From NCBI GenBank assembly GCA_004193205.1, contig RZUM01000005.1, forward strand, positions 1 to 64,000: a stretch of DNA of 64,000 nucleotides, in the 5' to 3' direction. The notes under the pieces were generated by a model. The model searched no databases, was not told the origin of the DNA, and worked only from the letters and a program-made list of their open reading frames with translations. This DNA comes from Gordonia sediminis. GTDB lineage: Bacteria > Actinomycetota > Actinomycetes > Mycobacteriales > Mycobacteriaceae. Every line of letters begins with the position of its first letter. Positions within the stretch are counted from its first letter, which is position 1. Both the position numbers and the translations under genes were made by a program. This document shows, one piece after another, positions 1 through 8,164 of the stretch.

Positions 1-234
1 CGTCGACCTGCTGCTCCACGGGATAGTACGGCTTGCAGCACTTCCCGCGCCGGACTGACACCAGGCCGACCCAACCTTCGATCCAGAAAGGACGTAGCAC
101 CTCGGGGCCGTGAACCCCGACGCCCACCGACGCCTCGGGCAACACCTCACGGCCCACGCCCGGAATCCGGTCCTCAGACCACCCATCCCGGGCCACTCAA
201 CAAGGGACCGCCACCTCACGAAAGATCGAGGTTA
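1..234 (+). mobile_element. IS1380-family element copy 1, 3' end only
   Basis: This stretch is, by eye, the exact reverse complement of 11557-11790, the 3' end of the complete IS1380-family element in this window. It contains the last 18 transposase codons and the terminal inverted repeat, ending with CGAGGTTA at 227-234. The rest of the element lies outside the window. It is inverted relative to copy 2, so both 3' ends face the 11.3-kb segment between them. The bases after it are GCAC, but the matching duplication on the other side cannot be seen. Confidence 0.92.
2..58 (+). CDS. IS1380-family transposase, C-terminal 18 codons (partial)
   Basis: The reading frame entering the window ends at a TGA at 56-58. 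It encodes the same C-terminal residues (starting VDLLLHGIV) as the complete transposase at 11733-13127. Only the tail is in the window, so nothing can be said about whether this copy is intact. Confidence 0.85.
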   Translation, partial: VDLLLHGIVRLAALPAPD

Positions 235-349
235 GCACTCGTCTCGAGTATTCATCTGTTTTGAAACTTCGATAGCTAACTGAGCCGATAATGACCCGCT
301 CTGCCAATCGAACGAATGAATTGCTGCACGCAGGATCTAGCCGCTTTAG

Positions 350-640
350 GCGAAGGTTAGTTGGCGCATCGCATGTTGCGGGGTCACGTTGTCCCAACCC
401 CAGGCCTACCGGTTGATGACGGGCAAACCTGAACGCATCAACAGCCGGGTGCTCGCCGCGCTCTGCGACATCCTCGACTGCTCCCCCGCCGAGTTGTTCG
501 AGCCCGTGGTGGTCATGCAGGGGCGCGCCACCGCATCCGCCCCCGACATTGTGCCCGCTGGTGACGCCAGGCCGAAGCGGGCTCCCGGGGTTCGTCGGGT
601 CCGGGTGGTCGAGTCCGACGAGAGTCCCGACCATGCGTAG
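350..640 (+). pseudogene. XRE/Cro-type HTH protein, 5'-truncated
   Basis: The frame reads a recognition-helix-like segment (SQPQAYRLMTGKPERI), then AALCDILDCSPAELFEP, which is the typical second half of a Cro/CI-type helix-turn-helix domain, followed by a polar tail to TAG at 638-640. The first helices and a convincing start are missing: the frame closes at a TAG at 347-349, and no ribosome-binding site precedes the TTG at 389. The gene was probably cut when the neighbouring insertion sequence arrived. It is unlikely to make a functional repressor. Confidence 0.55.
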
Positions 641-656
641 CGCACGGTGATGGTCG

Positions 657-872
657 ATGGCACGTCCCAAGCCCGCTCCCGAACCTGATCGCTACGAACG
701 GTGTAAACGGTGCGGGCAGGCCTACCTGACCGCGGAGATTCCCGCACCATGCCCCCATATCTGGACCCTCGCATGGGCGAACTTTTCGACGAACCGCAGG
801 GGGCTTTGCTCGCAGACTGCCGACAACAAAGATCAAGCGCGCGTGAGGAACTCGGTCAAGTGTTTGTTGTAG
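657..872 (+). pseudogene. Small zinc-ribbon-like hypothetical protein fragment
   Basis: An ATG at 657, 16 bases after the HTH fragment, opens a 71-codon frame. Its first 35 residues look protein-like: a charged start, then a CKRCGQAY motif and a later CPH, suggesting a one-sided zinc ribbon. From about 767 the composition changes and the frame runs antisense into the hydrolase gene ending at 833. I read it as the 5' part of a gene once in an operon with the HTH protein and cut at its 3' end. I do not recognise the family. Confidence 0.3.
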
Positions 873-1675
873 GTCTCGGTCTGCTCCCACTGGGGCCAAT
901 GCCCCGCATCGCTGATGAGCTGGAACTCGCCGTTGGGCAGCTCTTCTGCCATCCGCATTCCCTCTCCAGCCGGGCCGGACGGGTCATCGCTGGTCCACAC
1001 GACGAGTGAGGGAGTGCTGATCGATGCTAGATCGCCGGTGATGATGTTGCGGCGGCGGATATCTGGGTCCTGCAGGCACAATATGTGTCGCATCGAGTCG
1101 GCGAAACCCGGCTGTGAATAGATTCCTCGGCGGGTGTCCACCAGTTCATCCGTCACCGAAGACGGATGCGCCATGAGCCATTCGAGCCTGGTTCGCACTG
1201 CACCCGGATGCGGGTCATCAGCGGCGGCTTGACTGAGTGAGCGGATGCGTGCCATGACCTCGGGCGTGGCCATACTCCCGCCAGGCGTGTTGAGCACCAT
1301 GCGGTCCACCAACTCCGGGTGGGTAGCTGCGAACTTGATGGCGACCCAACCACCGAGGGATTCACCGCTCAGGTGTGCCTTGTCGATCCCCAACAGGGCC
1401 ATGAGGTCCTTCAGATGCGACACGTACTCCGGTATCTCGAGATCGTGGTCGGAGAAGCTGGTGTAGCCGTGCCCGGGGAAGTCATAAGCGATGACCCGGA
1501 AATGCTCGGCAAGCGGCCCAATATTTCGGGCGTACGCCTCCAGGTGTCCGCCGGTGCCGTGCATGAGGAAGAGCGTTGGGCCGGAGCCCGCCTCCAGCAC
1601 ACGGGTGTTCCAGTCGCCAACCTGGACATGCCTGAGGGTGAAGTCGACGTTGTTGAGGGCGTTCCAGATGCTCAT
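833..1675 (-). CDS. Alpha/beta hydrolase, meta-cleavage-product hydrolase type
   Basis: This 280-residue cytoplasmic hydrolase probably cleaves the C-C bond of a ring-opened vinylogous acid, as MhpC, BphD and HsaD do. The nucleophile Ser106 sits in GESLGG, the oxyanion turn is HGTGG at 39-43, and the catalytic histidine is His259 in GHWPQWEQ. The acid is probably Asp230 or Asp231. I chose the ATG at 1675 because AGGAGAG lies just upstream; the frame is open 13 codons further but without a ribosome-binding site. It is divergent from the FAD monooxygenase and shares a control region with two GTTCC-type palindromes. The family fits a partner for the extradiol dioxygenase at 6673, but esterase activity cannot be excluded. 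Confidence 0.85.
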   Translation of the reverse strand: MSIWNALNNVDFTLRHVQVGDWNTRVLEAGSGPTLFLMHGTGGHLEAYARNIGPLAEHFRVIAYDFPGHGYTSFSDHDLEIPEYVSHLKDLMALLGIDKAHLSGESLGGWVAIKFAATHPELVDRMVLNTPGGSMATPEVMARIRSLSQAAADDPHPGAVRTRLEWLMAHPSSVTDELVDTRRGIYSQPGFADSMRHILCLQDPDIRRRNIITGDLASISTPSLVVWTSDDPSGPAGEGMRMAEELPNGEFQLISDAGHWPQWEQTETYNKHLTEFLTRA

Positions 1676-1765
1676 AGCTCTCCTGTGTGTGACGTTGCTT
1701 GGCTGGCAGATCACGATCTCTTACCAGCGTTTGGCCGACGCGCGGTGCGCTGCCGGGTCACAGTC

Positions 1766-1795
1766 AGTATTCGATCGGCGCCAACTATCACTCAA
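1766..1795 (-). promoter_or_regulatory. Predicted promoter of the hydrolase gene
   Basis: Read leftward, TTGAGT (1790-1795) and AATACT (1766-1771) form a -35/-10 pair with an 18-base spacer. The palindrome at 1802-1818 ends 6 bases upstream of the -35, where an activator would bind. Predicted from sequence only. Confidence 0.4.
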
Positions 1796-1801
1796 GGACG
1801 C

Positions 1802-1818
1802 GTTTCATCGATTGGAAC
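1802..1818. promoter_or_regulatory. Operator-like palindrome GTTTC-N7-GGAAC
   Basis: One-mismatch version of the GTTCC-N7-GGAAC palindrome that recurs at 1879, 4985 and 6540. It is flanked by C and G, which extends the symmetry. It lies immediately upstream of the predicted leftward -35. Confidence 0.5.
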
Positions 1819-1878
1819 GACGGGCCGACCCGCACACGACAATCCGCTCCAAGTGGCGTGGCGATCAACACCGCGCGC

Positions 1879-1895
1879 GTTCCGAGCGCCGGAAC
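1879..1895. promoter_or_regulatory. Operator-like palindrome GTTCC-N7-GGAAC
   Basis: The 5-base arms are perfect and can be paired as 7-base arms CGTTCCG/CGGAACG with a 5-base spacer. The site is on the monooxygenase side of the divergent region, 77 bases from its partner. I see no strong -35/-10 pair downstream. Confidence 0.55.
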
Positions 1896-2123
1896 GATGT
1901 GCGACGTTCGTCACGAAACTGGTCAACACTCCTAGACACGGAAGGCGTAAGTGCCTGACGGGCTAGAGGGACAGGGAATCACTCTGTCGGTCAAGTGCTC
2001 GAAGCCTGAGTCAGCAGGTGGCCGGTGTCGTGCAGCGTATGCAACAGCGGTTTGCTCGGCACGCCTTCCACATCGAGAACCACCGCCGTCCACGTACGAC
2101 GGTCACGAGAAGGAGACAGCATC

Positions 2124-3764
2124 ATGAATTCAGGCCCAGTAGAGACCGATGTCCTTGTAGTCGGCGCTGGCCCTGTGGGGTCGACCATCGCCTTGGACCT
2201 CGCGCAGCGCGGAGTAGGCGTCATTGTGGCCGAGGCAGATCCGAACCCGCGCAAGTTGCCGAAGATGGAGCGGTGCAATGCCCGGACGATGGAGATCTTC
2301 CGCCGCCTGGGCGTGGCCGAGGCTCTCCGTGAGGCGAGCGCGTTTACTCCCCAGCCCATGGACGTGTTCGTCGCGGCGGACACGCGCCATGACGCACTGT
2401 TGCATCTGCGGTATCCCTCGGTCCCCGAAGCCAAGGAGCTTGCCCGACAGTGTGATGACGGCACTGTGCCCTTCGAACCGCAGCAGTTGGTATCGCAGTA
2501 TACTGTCGAGCCGATCTTGCGCGGTGCGGCCGTTGCGGCCGGCGCAGATGTGCGAACCGGAGCGGAACTCATCGCGTTCGAGCAGGATGATGACGGTGTG
2601 ACCAGCGAACTGCGACTGCATGCCGGCGGTTCTGTGACCGTGCGCAGCCGGTGGCTCGTGGGTGCTGATGGTGGACGTAGCGCCGTGCGTAAGCAGCTTG
2701 GAATCGCCCACCAGGGCGATGGCCGCATTCGGTCGGTGCGCCAAGTTTTCTTCCGTTCTCGGACGCTCTTCGCCAATATGCCGTTCGGGCCCGCTCGCCA
2801 CTACTACTTCGTCTCCGGCGCGTTGATCGTCCAAGACGATCTAGAGCACTTCGTGGTGAACTTCATGGACTGGAAGGACGGCGATCGCGCCGTCGATCGG
2901 CTCAAGAACCTCCTCGGCGACGTACTCGACGAGGTCGAGGTGCTCCACGAAGGCGATTGGCATCACCATCTGCTGGTGGCGGACCGTTACCGCGATCGCC
3001 GGGTGTTCATCGCCGGTGACGCCGCACACCTTGTCATCCCCCAAGGTGGGCTGGGCATGAATACCGGTATTGGTGACGCGGTCGACATCAGCTGGAAGCT
3101 CGCAGCGGCAGCAAAAGGCTACGCCGGTGAGTACCTACTGGCCTCGTACGAGGATGAGCGTCGCGAGATCGGTCTGTTCAACCGGGAAGCGTCACGGGCA
3201 GCCGCTCAAGGCGTGCGGCGGTGGCGAGCGGCCGCCGGAGACGAATTCACCGAAGACTCGCCGGCAGGTGAGCAGAACCGGCGCGAGGTAGCGCAGCTTG
3301 CCGCCGACGGGCAGCCCATCGGTCATGAACTGGCAGGCACCGAAATGTCATACCGATACTCGCAATCGCCCATCGTCATCACTGAGCCCGGCTCACCGGA
3401 GAACCACGTCCGGCGTTACACCCCGGGCGCCTACCCCGGTGTGCGCCTGCCGCACATGTGGCTGCACGACGGCCGTCCGATTCAGGACGCGCTGGGCCCG
3501 GACTACACGTTGCTCGATGTGGGCGCTACCGCCACCGACACAGATGCGCTTGAACAAGCCTTTCTCCGCGTTGGCGCTCCGCTTACCGTCCTGCGCGTGC
3601 CCGATGCCCGACTACAGGGCGCCTACGATCGCGCGCTCGTACTGGTACGGCCAGATCTTCACGTCGTATGGCGGGGCGACACTCTGCCGGAGGACGCCGA
3701 CACGCTGGCTGGCGTCGCCACCGGCAGGGTGGACGCACGCAACCAACGACTGGCCACTGTGTAG
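2124..3764 (+). CDS. FAD-dependent aromatic monooxygenase (MhpA/PheA-like flavin hydroxylase)
   Basis: This 546-residue class A flavoprotein hydroxylase would use NAD(P)H and O2 to hydroxylate a phenolic ring. The N-terminal dinucleotide fold has GAGPVG at 14-19, and the second FAD/ribityl motif is GDAAH around 298-302, followed by the usual PQGGLGMNTGIGDA. The C-terminal 150 residues form the thioredoxin-like domain of MhpA and phenol hydroxylases. The ATG at 2124 follows GAAGGAGACAGC; the frame is open upstream but lacks another such site. Next to a hydrolase, a decarboxylase-type amidohydrolase and an extradiol dioxygenase, it probably prepares the substrate for ring cleavage. The substrate cannot be read from the sequence. 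Confidence 0.88.
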   Translation: MNSGPVETDVLVVGAGPVGSTIALDLAQRGVGVIVAEADPNPRKLPKMERCNARTMEIFRRLGVAEALREASAFTPQPMDVFVAADTRHDALLHLRYPSVPEAKELARQCDDGTVPFEPQQLVSQYTVEPILRGAAVAAGADVRTGAELIAFEQDDDGVTSELRLHAGGSVTVRSRWLVGADGGRSAVRKQLGIAHQGDGRIRSVRQVFFRSRTLFANMPFGPARHYYFVSGALIVQDDLEHFVVNFMDWKDGDRAVDRLKNLLGDVLDEVEVLHEGDWHHHLLVADRYRDRRVFIAGDAAHLVIPQGGLGMNTGIGDAVDISWKLAAAAKGYAGEYLLASYEDERREIGLFNREASRAAAQGVRRWRAAAGDEFTEDSPAGEQNRREVAQLAADGQPIGHELAGTEMSYRYSQSPIVITEPGSPENHVRRYTPGAYPGVRLPHMWLHDGRPIQDALGPDYTLLDVGATATDTDALEQAFLRVGAPLTVLRVPDARLQGAYDRALVLVRPDLHVVWRGDTLPEDADTLAGVATGRVDARNQRLATV

Positions 3765-3784
3765 CCGGCGGTCCCTCCTCTGAT

Positions 3785-3818
3785 GCCGGTGCCGCACTGC
3801 CTGAGGTGCGGCACCGGC
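3785..3818 (+). terminator. Strong stem-loop after the monooxygenase
   Basis: A perfect 13-base stem (GCCGGTGCCGCAC pairing with GTGCGGCACCGGC) encloses an 8-base loop, 20 bases after the monooxygenase stop. No T-tract follows, as is usual for actinobacterial terminators. It may terminate or only attenuate, since the amidohydrolase starts 43 bases later. Confidence 0.6.
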
Positions 3819-3861
3819 TCCTCGGTGCGGCATACGGAGTGCAGATGAAAGGCGCTAACTC

Positions 3862-4959
3862 GTGTCAGACCAACTAGACAGCTCCGCTTTGGGCGGTCAG
3901 GTGGACGTTCACTCCCACTTCATGGCCCTGCAATCGGAACCGGATCGAGAACTCCCGCACCTGGTCGTGGAGTCCAGCACAGGTCGGGTGATGATCGGGG
4001 ACGACGTATTTCGCACGGTTCCACCGGAACTATGGGACATCGACGCCCGGCTGGCGGCGATGGAGCAGGCGGGAATCGCTCATCAGGTGATATCGCCGAT
4101 GCCGGTGACGCTGGAAGGGTTCCCGGCGGGGGTGATGCCGGCCTATCTGCGCAACCAGAACGACGCGCTGGTCGCCGCGGCGCGTCGTTCTGGTGGCCGT
4201 TTACTTGTCTTCGGCGCTGTACCGATGGACACCGTGACGGGCGCCATCGAAGAACTCGATCGGCTCGCCGGACTGCCCGGTGTGGTCGGTGTCGAGATCA
4301 GCACGCTGCCTGGTGGCCGCGAACTCGACGATCCGGACCTGTTGCCGTTTTACGCATCGGCCCAGCACCACGACTTCGCGCTCTTCGTGCATCCGACACA
4401 GCAGCAGCGCGCCGTACGGGGACGAGCGAAACCGTATCCGTTCGCGATCGGCATGCATACCGATACAGCGCTGGCTGCTTCAGCGCTGGTGCTCAGCGGA
4501 ATCCCGGAGCAATTCCCCGATCTGAGGGTGGGTTTCGCCCACGGGTGTGGATCACTGCCGTGGACATATCCACGGTTACGCATGGCAGTGGCAGTCGATG
4601 ATCACCAAATCGACCGGCTGGACGCGATGCTCGCCAAGCTGTGGTGTGACACCCTGGTCTTCGAACCGGAGCTGCTCGAATTGCTCGCTCAGCGGTTTGG
4701 CACTGAGCATCTACTCCTGGGAAGTGACTACCCCTTCTACCGGACCCCGCTTGCCGAACTTATGGCGATCGGCGCCAGGGCCGCTGAGGCCGGCGCCATC
4801 ACGGCCGACGCCGTAGCGGCTCTCTCGTTCAGCAACGCGGCCGCGTTCCTGGGGCAACGGTCCAACTTGCGCTTGCCCAGTCGACCTCCCAACGGCGACG
4901 CCGTGACGGTCGCGTCGATTCACGACGGCGATCTCCCGGCGCATGCCGCTGACACGTAG
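3862..4959 (+). CDS. Amidohydrolase-2 family protein (ACMSD-like decarboxylase or hydrolase)
   Basis: A 365-residue metal-dependent TIM-barrel protein of the amidohydrolase-2 (ACMSD) family. Members decarboxylate aromatic or ring-opened acids (ACMSD, gamma-resorcylate decarboxylase, LigW) or hydrate and hydrolyse lactones. The metal-binding HxH is His17/His19 in DVHSHF. Further candidate ligands are the histidines in LFVHP (about 177) and FAHGCG (about 227) and the aspartate in GSDYPF (about 289). It starts at a GTG with a weak AAAGG upstream. It follows the monooxygenase stem-loop and precedes the MFS gene. In this setting it may remove a carboxylate before or after ring cleavage. Confidence 0.8.
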   Translation: MSDQLDSSALGGQVDVHSHFMALQSEPDRELPHLVVESSTGRVMIGDDVFRTVPPELWDIDARLAAMEQAGIAHQVISPMPVTLEGFPAGVMPAYLRNQNDALVAAARRSGGRLLVFGAVPMDTVTGAIEELDRLAGLPGVVGVEISTLPGGRELDDPDLLPFYASAQHHDFALFVHPTQQQRAVRGRAKPYPFAIGMHTDTALAASALVLSGIPEQFPDLRVGFAHGCGSLPWTYPRLRMAVAVDDHQIDRLDAMLAKLWCDTLVFEPELLELLAQRFGTEHLLLGSDYPFYRTPLAELMAIGARAAEAGAITADAVAALSFSNAAAFLGQRSNLRLPSRPPNGDAVTVASIHDGDLPAHAADT

Positions 4960-4984
4960 TTACGCGTTGCCGCATACGGCGGTC

Positions 4985-5001
4985 GTTCCAGCGCCCGGAA
5001 C
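4985..5001. promoter_or_regulatory. Operator-like palindrome GTTCC-N7-GGAAC
   Basis: Perfect 5-base arms, and the spacer AGCGCCC is nearly the same as in the copy at 1879. It ends 10 bases before a TTGACT element, so it lies about 50 bases upstream of the likely transcription start of the MFS gene. Confidence 0.6.
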
Positions 5002-5011
5002 ATACCGTGGT

Positions 5012-5039
5012 TTGACTCACATCGACCGGCCAGTATTTG
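5012..5039 (+). promoter_or_regulatory. Predicted promoter of the MFS gene
   Basis: TTGACT (5012-5017) and TATTTG (5034-5039) are spaced by 16 bases, in the gap upstream of the MFS gene and downstream of the palindrome at 4985. Predicted from sequence only. Confidence 0.4.
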
Positions 5040-5168
5040 TTAGGTCACACACCATTCGCCGAATCGGTTCGAATTTCCGACAGCACTGGTGGACGGCGGT
5101 ACACGCAACTTGGCAAAAACCCGATCCATGTCCGACTCAGCAGGGAGTCTGGACCAGAGGAGACAGAA

Positions 5169-6470
5169 GTGAGCAATTTGTCTAGACGATCATGGTTGGT
5201 CGTCGTCGGCAGCACCATGGGGCTGATGGTCGGAGTCAGCCCGATCATTCTGCAAACTGTCGGCATTTTCATGATCTCGCTGGGCGATGAGTTCGGGTGG
5301 AGCCGGACTGAGGTCAGCGGTGCGAAAAGTCTCGGAGGGTTGTTCGCTGCCGGGGCGGTAATCCTCGTCGGCTACGCGATCGACCGGTTCGGTCTACGCC
5401 GGGTCATGATTCCGCTGATCGTGCTGTTCGGATTGGCACTCATGGCTATGTCGCAGGTGCCCAACAGTTTGGTGGCCTTCTACGTTCTGTTCATCATCAC
5501 CTACTGTCTTGCGGCCGCCCAAAACGTCCCGCCGTACATCAAAGCAGTGTCCGCGTGGTTCGATAACCGGCGGGGTCTGGCCATTGGCCTGTCGATCAGT
5601 GGTATCGGCATCGGTACGGCCATCGTGCCCAGTTACACACAGTTCCTCATCGACAACTTCGGGTGGCGCGCAGCCTATGTAGGGCTTGGTGTACTTGTCC
5701 TCGCAGTGGGCATTCCGTGCTGGCTCTTCCTGGTCCGCGAGCCGACTGCGACAGAGCGCGCCGAGCTTAATGCGGCGGCCGAAGGGCCCGGAGCACCGAG
5801 TGCTGATTCCGGCGACGGTAGATCGGACATCGACCGCGACTTGGCCCCAGGACTTACCCGAGCAGAAGCGGTGAGGACGCGGCAGTTCTGGATTCTGGTT
5901 CTGGCAACGATCGTTGCTTCTCTTGCAATCAACGGTGCACTCGCACACCTGATACCGATGCTTCGCGACGGCGGTATGACTGCAGAGGAAGCTGCCGCCG
6001 TGCTGATCCCCGTAGGGATTGCCTCGCTGTTGGCTCGACCGCTGGCAGGGTTCCTGGTCGATCGCTTCCACGGTCCTACCGTGGCTGCGATACAGCAAGT
6101 CCTTCCGATTGCGGCCTTCATCTCAATTGCTGCTGGTGGGCATTTCCCGGTTTTGGGTGCCGTGATTCTCGGGCTAGTGATCGGCATCGAGATCGATGTC
6201 ACCTCCTTTCTCACCACTCGATACTTCGGCTTGGCCCATTTCGGAACAATCTACAGTATAGTGTTCGCCGTATTCACCGTCGGCTCATCTGCTGGCGCGC
6301 TGACTTTCGCCATGTCTTTCGATTTCTCGGGGAGCTATGTCCCGATCTTTGTGATAGTGAGCGCGGGACTGGTTGTAACGAGTGTCGGATTCCTGTTCCT
6401 CGGCCCCTACACGTTTCCCGTCAAGGGCAAGAAGAACAAGTCCGCTAATCTCGCTGAGGTAGATCGCTGA
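5169..6470 (+). CDS. MFS transporter, aromatic-acid/oxalate-formate antiporter type
   Basis: A 433-residue major facilitator with about twelve membrane segments, which probably imports the substrate of this cluster. The loop after the second helix carries the family signature (GYAIDRFGLRRV), and a polar central loop near residues 195-235 separates the halves. I chose the GTG at 5169 because AGAGGAGACAGA precedes it; the longer in-frame start at 5037 would add a polar extension unlike the family. The stop overlaps an ATG (TGATG at 6469-6472). Substrate class is inferred from the neighbours. Confidence 0.85.
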   Translation: MSNLSRRSWLVVVGSTMGLMVGVSPIILQTVGIFMISLGDEFGWSRTEVSGAKSLGGLFAAGAVILVGYAIDRFGLRRVMIPLIVLFGLALMAMSQVPNSLVAFYVLFIITYCLAAAQNVPPYIKAVSAWFDNRRGLAIGLSISGIGIGTAIVPSYTQFLIDNFGWRAAYVGLGVLVLAVGIPCWLFLVREPTATERAELNAAAEGPGAPSADSGDGRSDIDRDLAPGLTRAEAVRTRQFWILVLATIVASLAINGALAHLIPMLRDGGMTAEEAAAVLIPVGIASLLARPLAGFLVDRFHGPTVAAIQQVLPIAAFISIAAGGHFPVLGAVILGLVIGIEIDVTSFLTTRYFGLAHFGTIYSIVFAVFTVGSSAGALTFAMSFDFSGSYVPIFVIVSAGLVVTSVGFLFLGPYTFPVKGKKNKSANLAEVDR

Positions 6471-6676
6471 TGGCTGGAGTAATCGAATCAGTGCCTACTG
6501 AAATCGCATCGGGCAGAGCACGCCCTACCGACCGCTCTGGTTCCGGGGGCCGGAACGCAGACTTGGCGCCGGTGAGTAGCAGCGGCAGCATCGATCCGGC
6601 ACTGGCCGTCGATAACCCTTGGTCTGCAATCGATACATCCATAAAGCTAGCCATCACGAAAAGGTTGTCCGCATGA
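6470..6676 (+). CDS. Doubtful 68-residue frame between MFS and dioxygenase
   Basis: The frame opens at an ATG overlapping the MFS stop (TGATG) and closes with a TGA overlapping the dioxygenase start (ATGA). That is how coupled genes look. Against it, the product is polar, low in complexity and unlike LigA-type small subunits; the third codon position shows little GC bias; and a GTTCC-N7-GGAAC palindrome lies inside it. The stretch may simply be the promoter region of the dioxygenase with a chance frame. Confidence 0.3.
   Translation: MAGVIESVPTEIASGRARPTDRSGSGGRNADLAPVSSSGSIDPALAVDNPWSAIDTSIKLAITKRLSA
6540..6556. promoter_or_regulatory. Operator-like palindrome GTTCC-N7-GGAAC
   Basis: Third perfect copy of the palindrome. 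It lies 117 bases before the extradiol dioxygenase start, and a TTGGCG at 6563-6568 follows 6 bases later, the same spacing as in the hydrolase promoter. Confidence 0.55.
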
Positions 6677-7749
6677 ACAGATCCCTCGGTCTTGGGTTGA
6701 CTCACTATCCGCTGCTGGCTGGGACGGATGCCAACATGGCAAATCTCCTGAGCTGGACGTTGCGGGACCCTGATATCCCGGAGCAACTGAAGAACGTTGA
6801 CTGCTGGTCAGAGGAAAAGCGTCGCGAATGGTCCGACGACTTCGGCGCATCAGCGGCAGGCGAACACCGCGCCGCTTTGGTTGAAAACCTCAAGATCTGC
6901 CGCGAAGCTCTCGACGATTTCGAACCCGATATCATTGTAGTGTGGGGTGATGACCAGTTCGAGAACTTCCGAGAGGAAGTAGTTCCTCCATTCTGCATCC
7001 TCGCCTACGACGATATCGAAGTTCACGCATTTGGGAAGATGATTGAACGTAAGCTTCCCAATGTGTGGGGGCTGCCGGCGAATACCACGTTCACTCTAAG
7101 AGGCGATGTGAACGCTGCACGCAGGCTTACAGATGCCTTGCTCACAAGCGGTTTCGATATGGCCTACTCATATCGAAAGCGCGAAGAAACACATTTTCCG
7201 CACGCCATCGCCAACACCCAGCTCTTTCTAGACTATGAGAATGCGGGCCGCACTTTTCCCTACACTATTCTGCCGATCACGGTCAACTGCTATGGGCAGC
7301 ACGCGATTGCGCGCAAAGGGGGACTGGCGAGATTCGCAGAGATCGCAGATGAGCAACTGGACCCCGCCGGTCCTAGCCCTGCGCGTTGCATGGCACTCGG
7401 CGCCGCAGTTGCACGGAGCATGGAGAAGACCGGGCTGAAGGTAGCCTACGTCGCTTCGTCGAGTTGGTCGCATGCTTTCCTGAACGACAAGGACTGGCAC
7501 CTGCATCCTGACACCCCAGCAGACCAAAGATTCTACGACGCAATGGTTGCGGGCGACCGCGAGTACTGGCGTGCGGCGACGGGCCGCCAAATCGTCGAGG
7601 CAGGACAGCACGAGATGCTGAACTGGTTCTGTATGCTGGGAGCCGTCGACGAACTCGGCCTGAACCTGACTCATTCCGACTTTGTGACAACGGAGATCTT
7701 CAACTCCAACAAGGCTTTTGCGGTATACAGCGGAGGGTCGGACATCTGA
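6673..7749 (+). CDS. Class III (LigB-type) extradiol ring-cleavage dioxygenase
   Basis: A 358-residue Fe(II)-dependent extradiol dioxygenase of the LigB superfamily, which opens a catechol-type ring next to its hydroxyls using O2. Family features are an N-terminal LTHYP histidine (His11), IIVVWGDDQFENF in the next strand, and conserved histidine-containing segments (ETHFPHAIANT, SSSWSHAFL). The ATG at 6673 follows AAAAGG. A frame opening at 6619 lacks that site. No separate LigA-like subunit is evident. Monooxygenase, dioxygenase and hydrolase together form a classical hydroxylation and meta-cleavage set. The ring substrate is unknown. Confidence 0.88.
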   Translation: MNRSLGLGLTHYPLLAGTDANMANLLSWTLRDPDIPEQLKNVDCWSEEKRREWSDDFGASAAGEHRAALVENLKICREALDDFEPDIIVVWGDDQFENFREEVVPPFCILAYDDIEVHAFGKMIERKLPNVWGLPANTTFTLRGDVNAARRLTDALLTSGFDMAYSYRKREETHFPHAIANTQLFLDYENAGRTFPYTILPITVNCYGQHAIARKGGLARFAEIADEQLDPAGPSPARCMALGAAVARSMEKTGLKVAYVASSSWSHAFLNDKDWHLHPDTPADQRFYDAMVAGDREYWRAATGRQIVEAGQHEMLNWFCMLGAVDELGLNLTHSDFVTTEIFNSNKAFAVYSGGSDI

Positions 7750-7881
7750 TGCACCGGACGTGTTGGAAAGATTGACGCGCTTCGCTGGGTGTGGTCAACC
7801 CGACCGCGCATGAGCGGAAGAGACGATGCTACTTGGGCCTGGTCTCATCTGACCCGAGTTGGACCTCCTTAGCCTTCCTTA

Positions 7882-8075
7882 GCCTCGATCTTGCGTGGGC
7901 CGTCGGTCCTGGCCTGATCGGTTCGGATTGAGTGTGGGGAGCCCGGTATTTCCGGTGGTGGCCGTGGTCGCTCGCCCGAGCGTCGGGGTTCACGGCCCCG
8001 AGATGCGTGTCCTTTCTGGGTGGGTGGTCAGGTCACATGGCTGCTCAGGTCGGTGTGGGAAGTGCTGTGACCTGA
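7882..8075 (+). mobile_element. Diverged relic of an IS1380-family element end
   Basis: This stretch aligns by eye with the 3' end of the intact element at 11557. It shares CCTCGATCTT near the terminus, a block reading GTCGGGGTTCACGGCCCCGA about 100 bases inward, CCTTTCTGG, and GGGAAGTGCTG. It has many substitutions and indels, so it is an older, different family member. No transposase frame survives. It fills most of the gap after the dioxygenase; 7750-7881 shows nothing else. Confidence 0.6.
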
Positions 8076-8164
8076 CTTGGCTCATTTTGGCGGATTTCCG
8101 GGTTCGGATGGTGTCTGACCTGCGGTGACGGGTTGCGGGTTGGACACTAATCGGGGCCTCGTAG

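Larger units (their letters stand above)
1676..2123. other. Divergent control region, no gene
   Basis: These 448 bases between the hydrolase and the monooxygenase hold no convincing reading frame. They contain two palindromes of one type (1802-1818 and 1879-1895), a leftward promoter, and the monooxygenase ribosome-binding site (GAAGGAGA ending about 2116). Confidence 0.7.
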
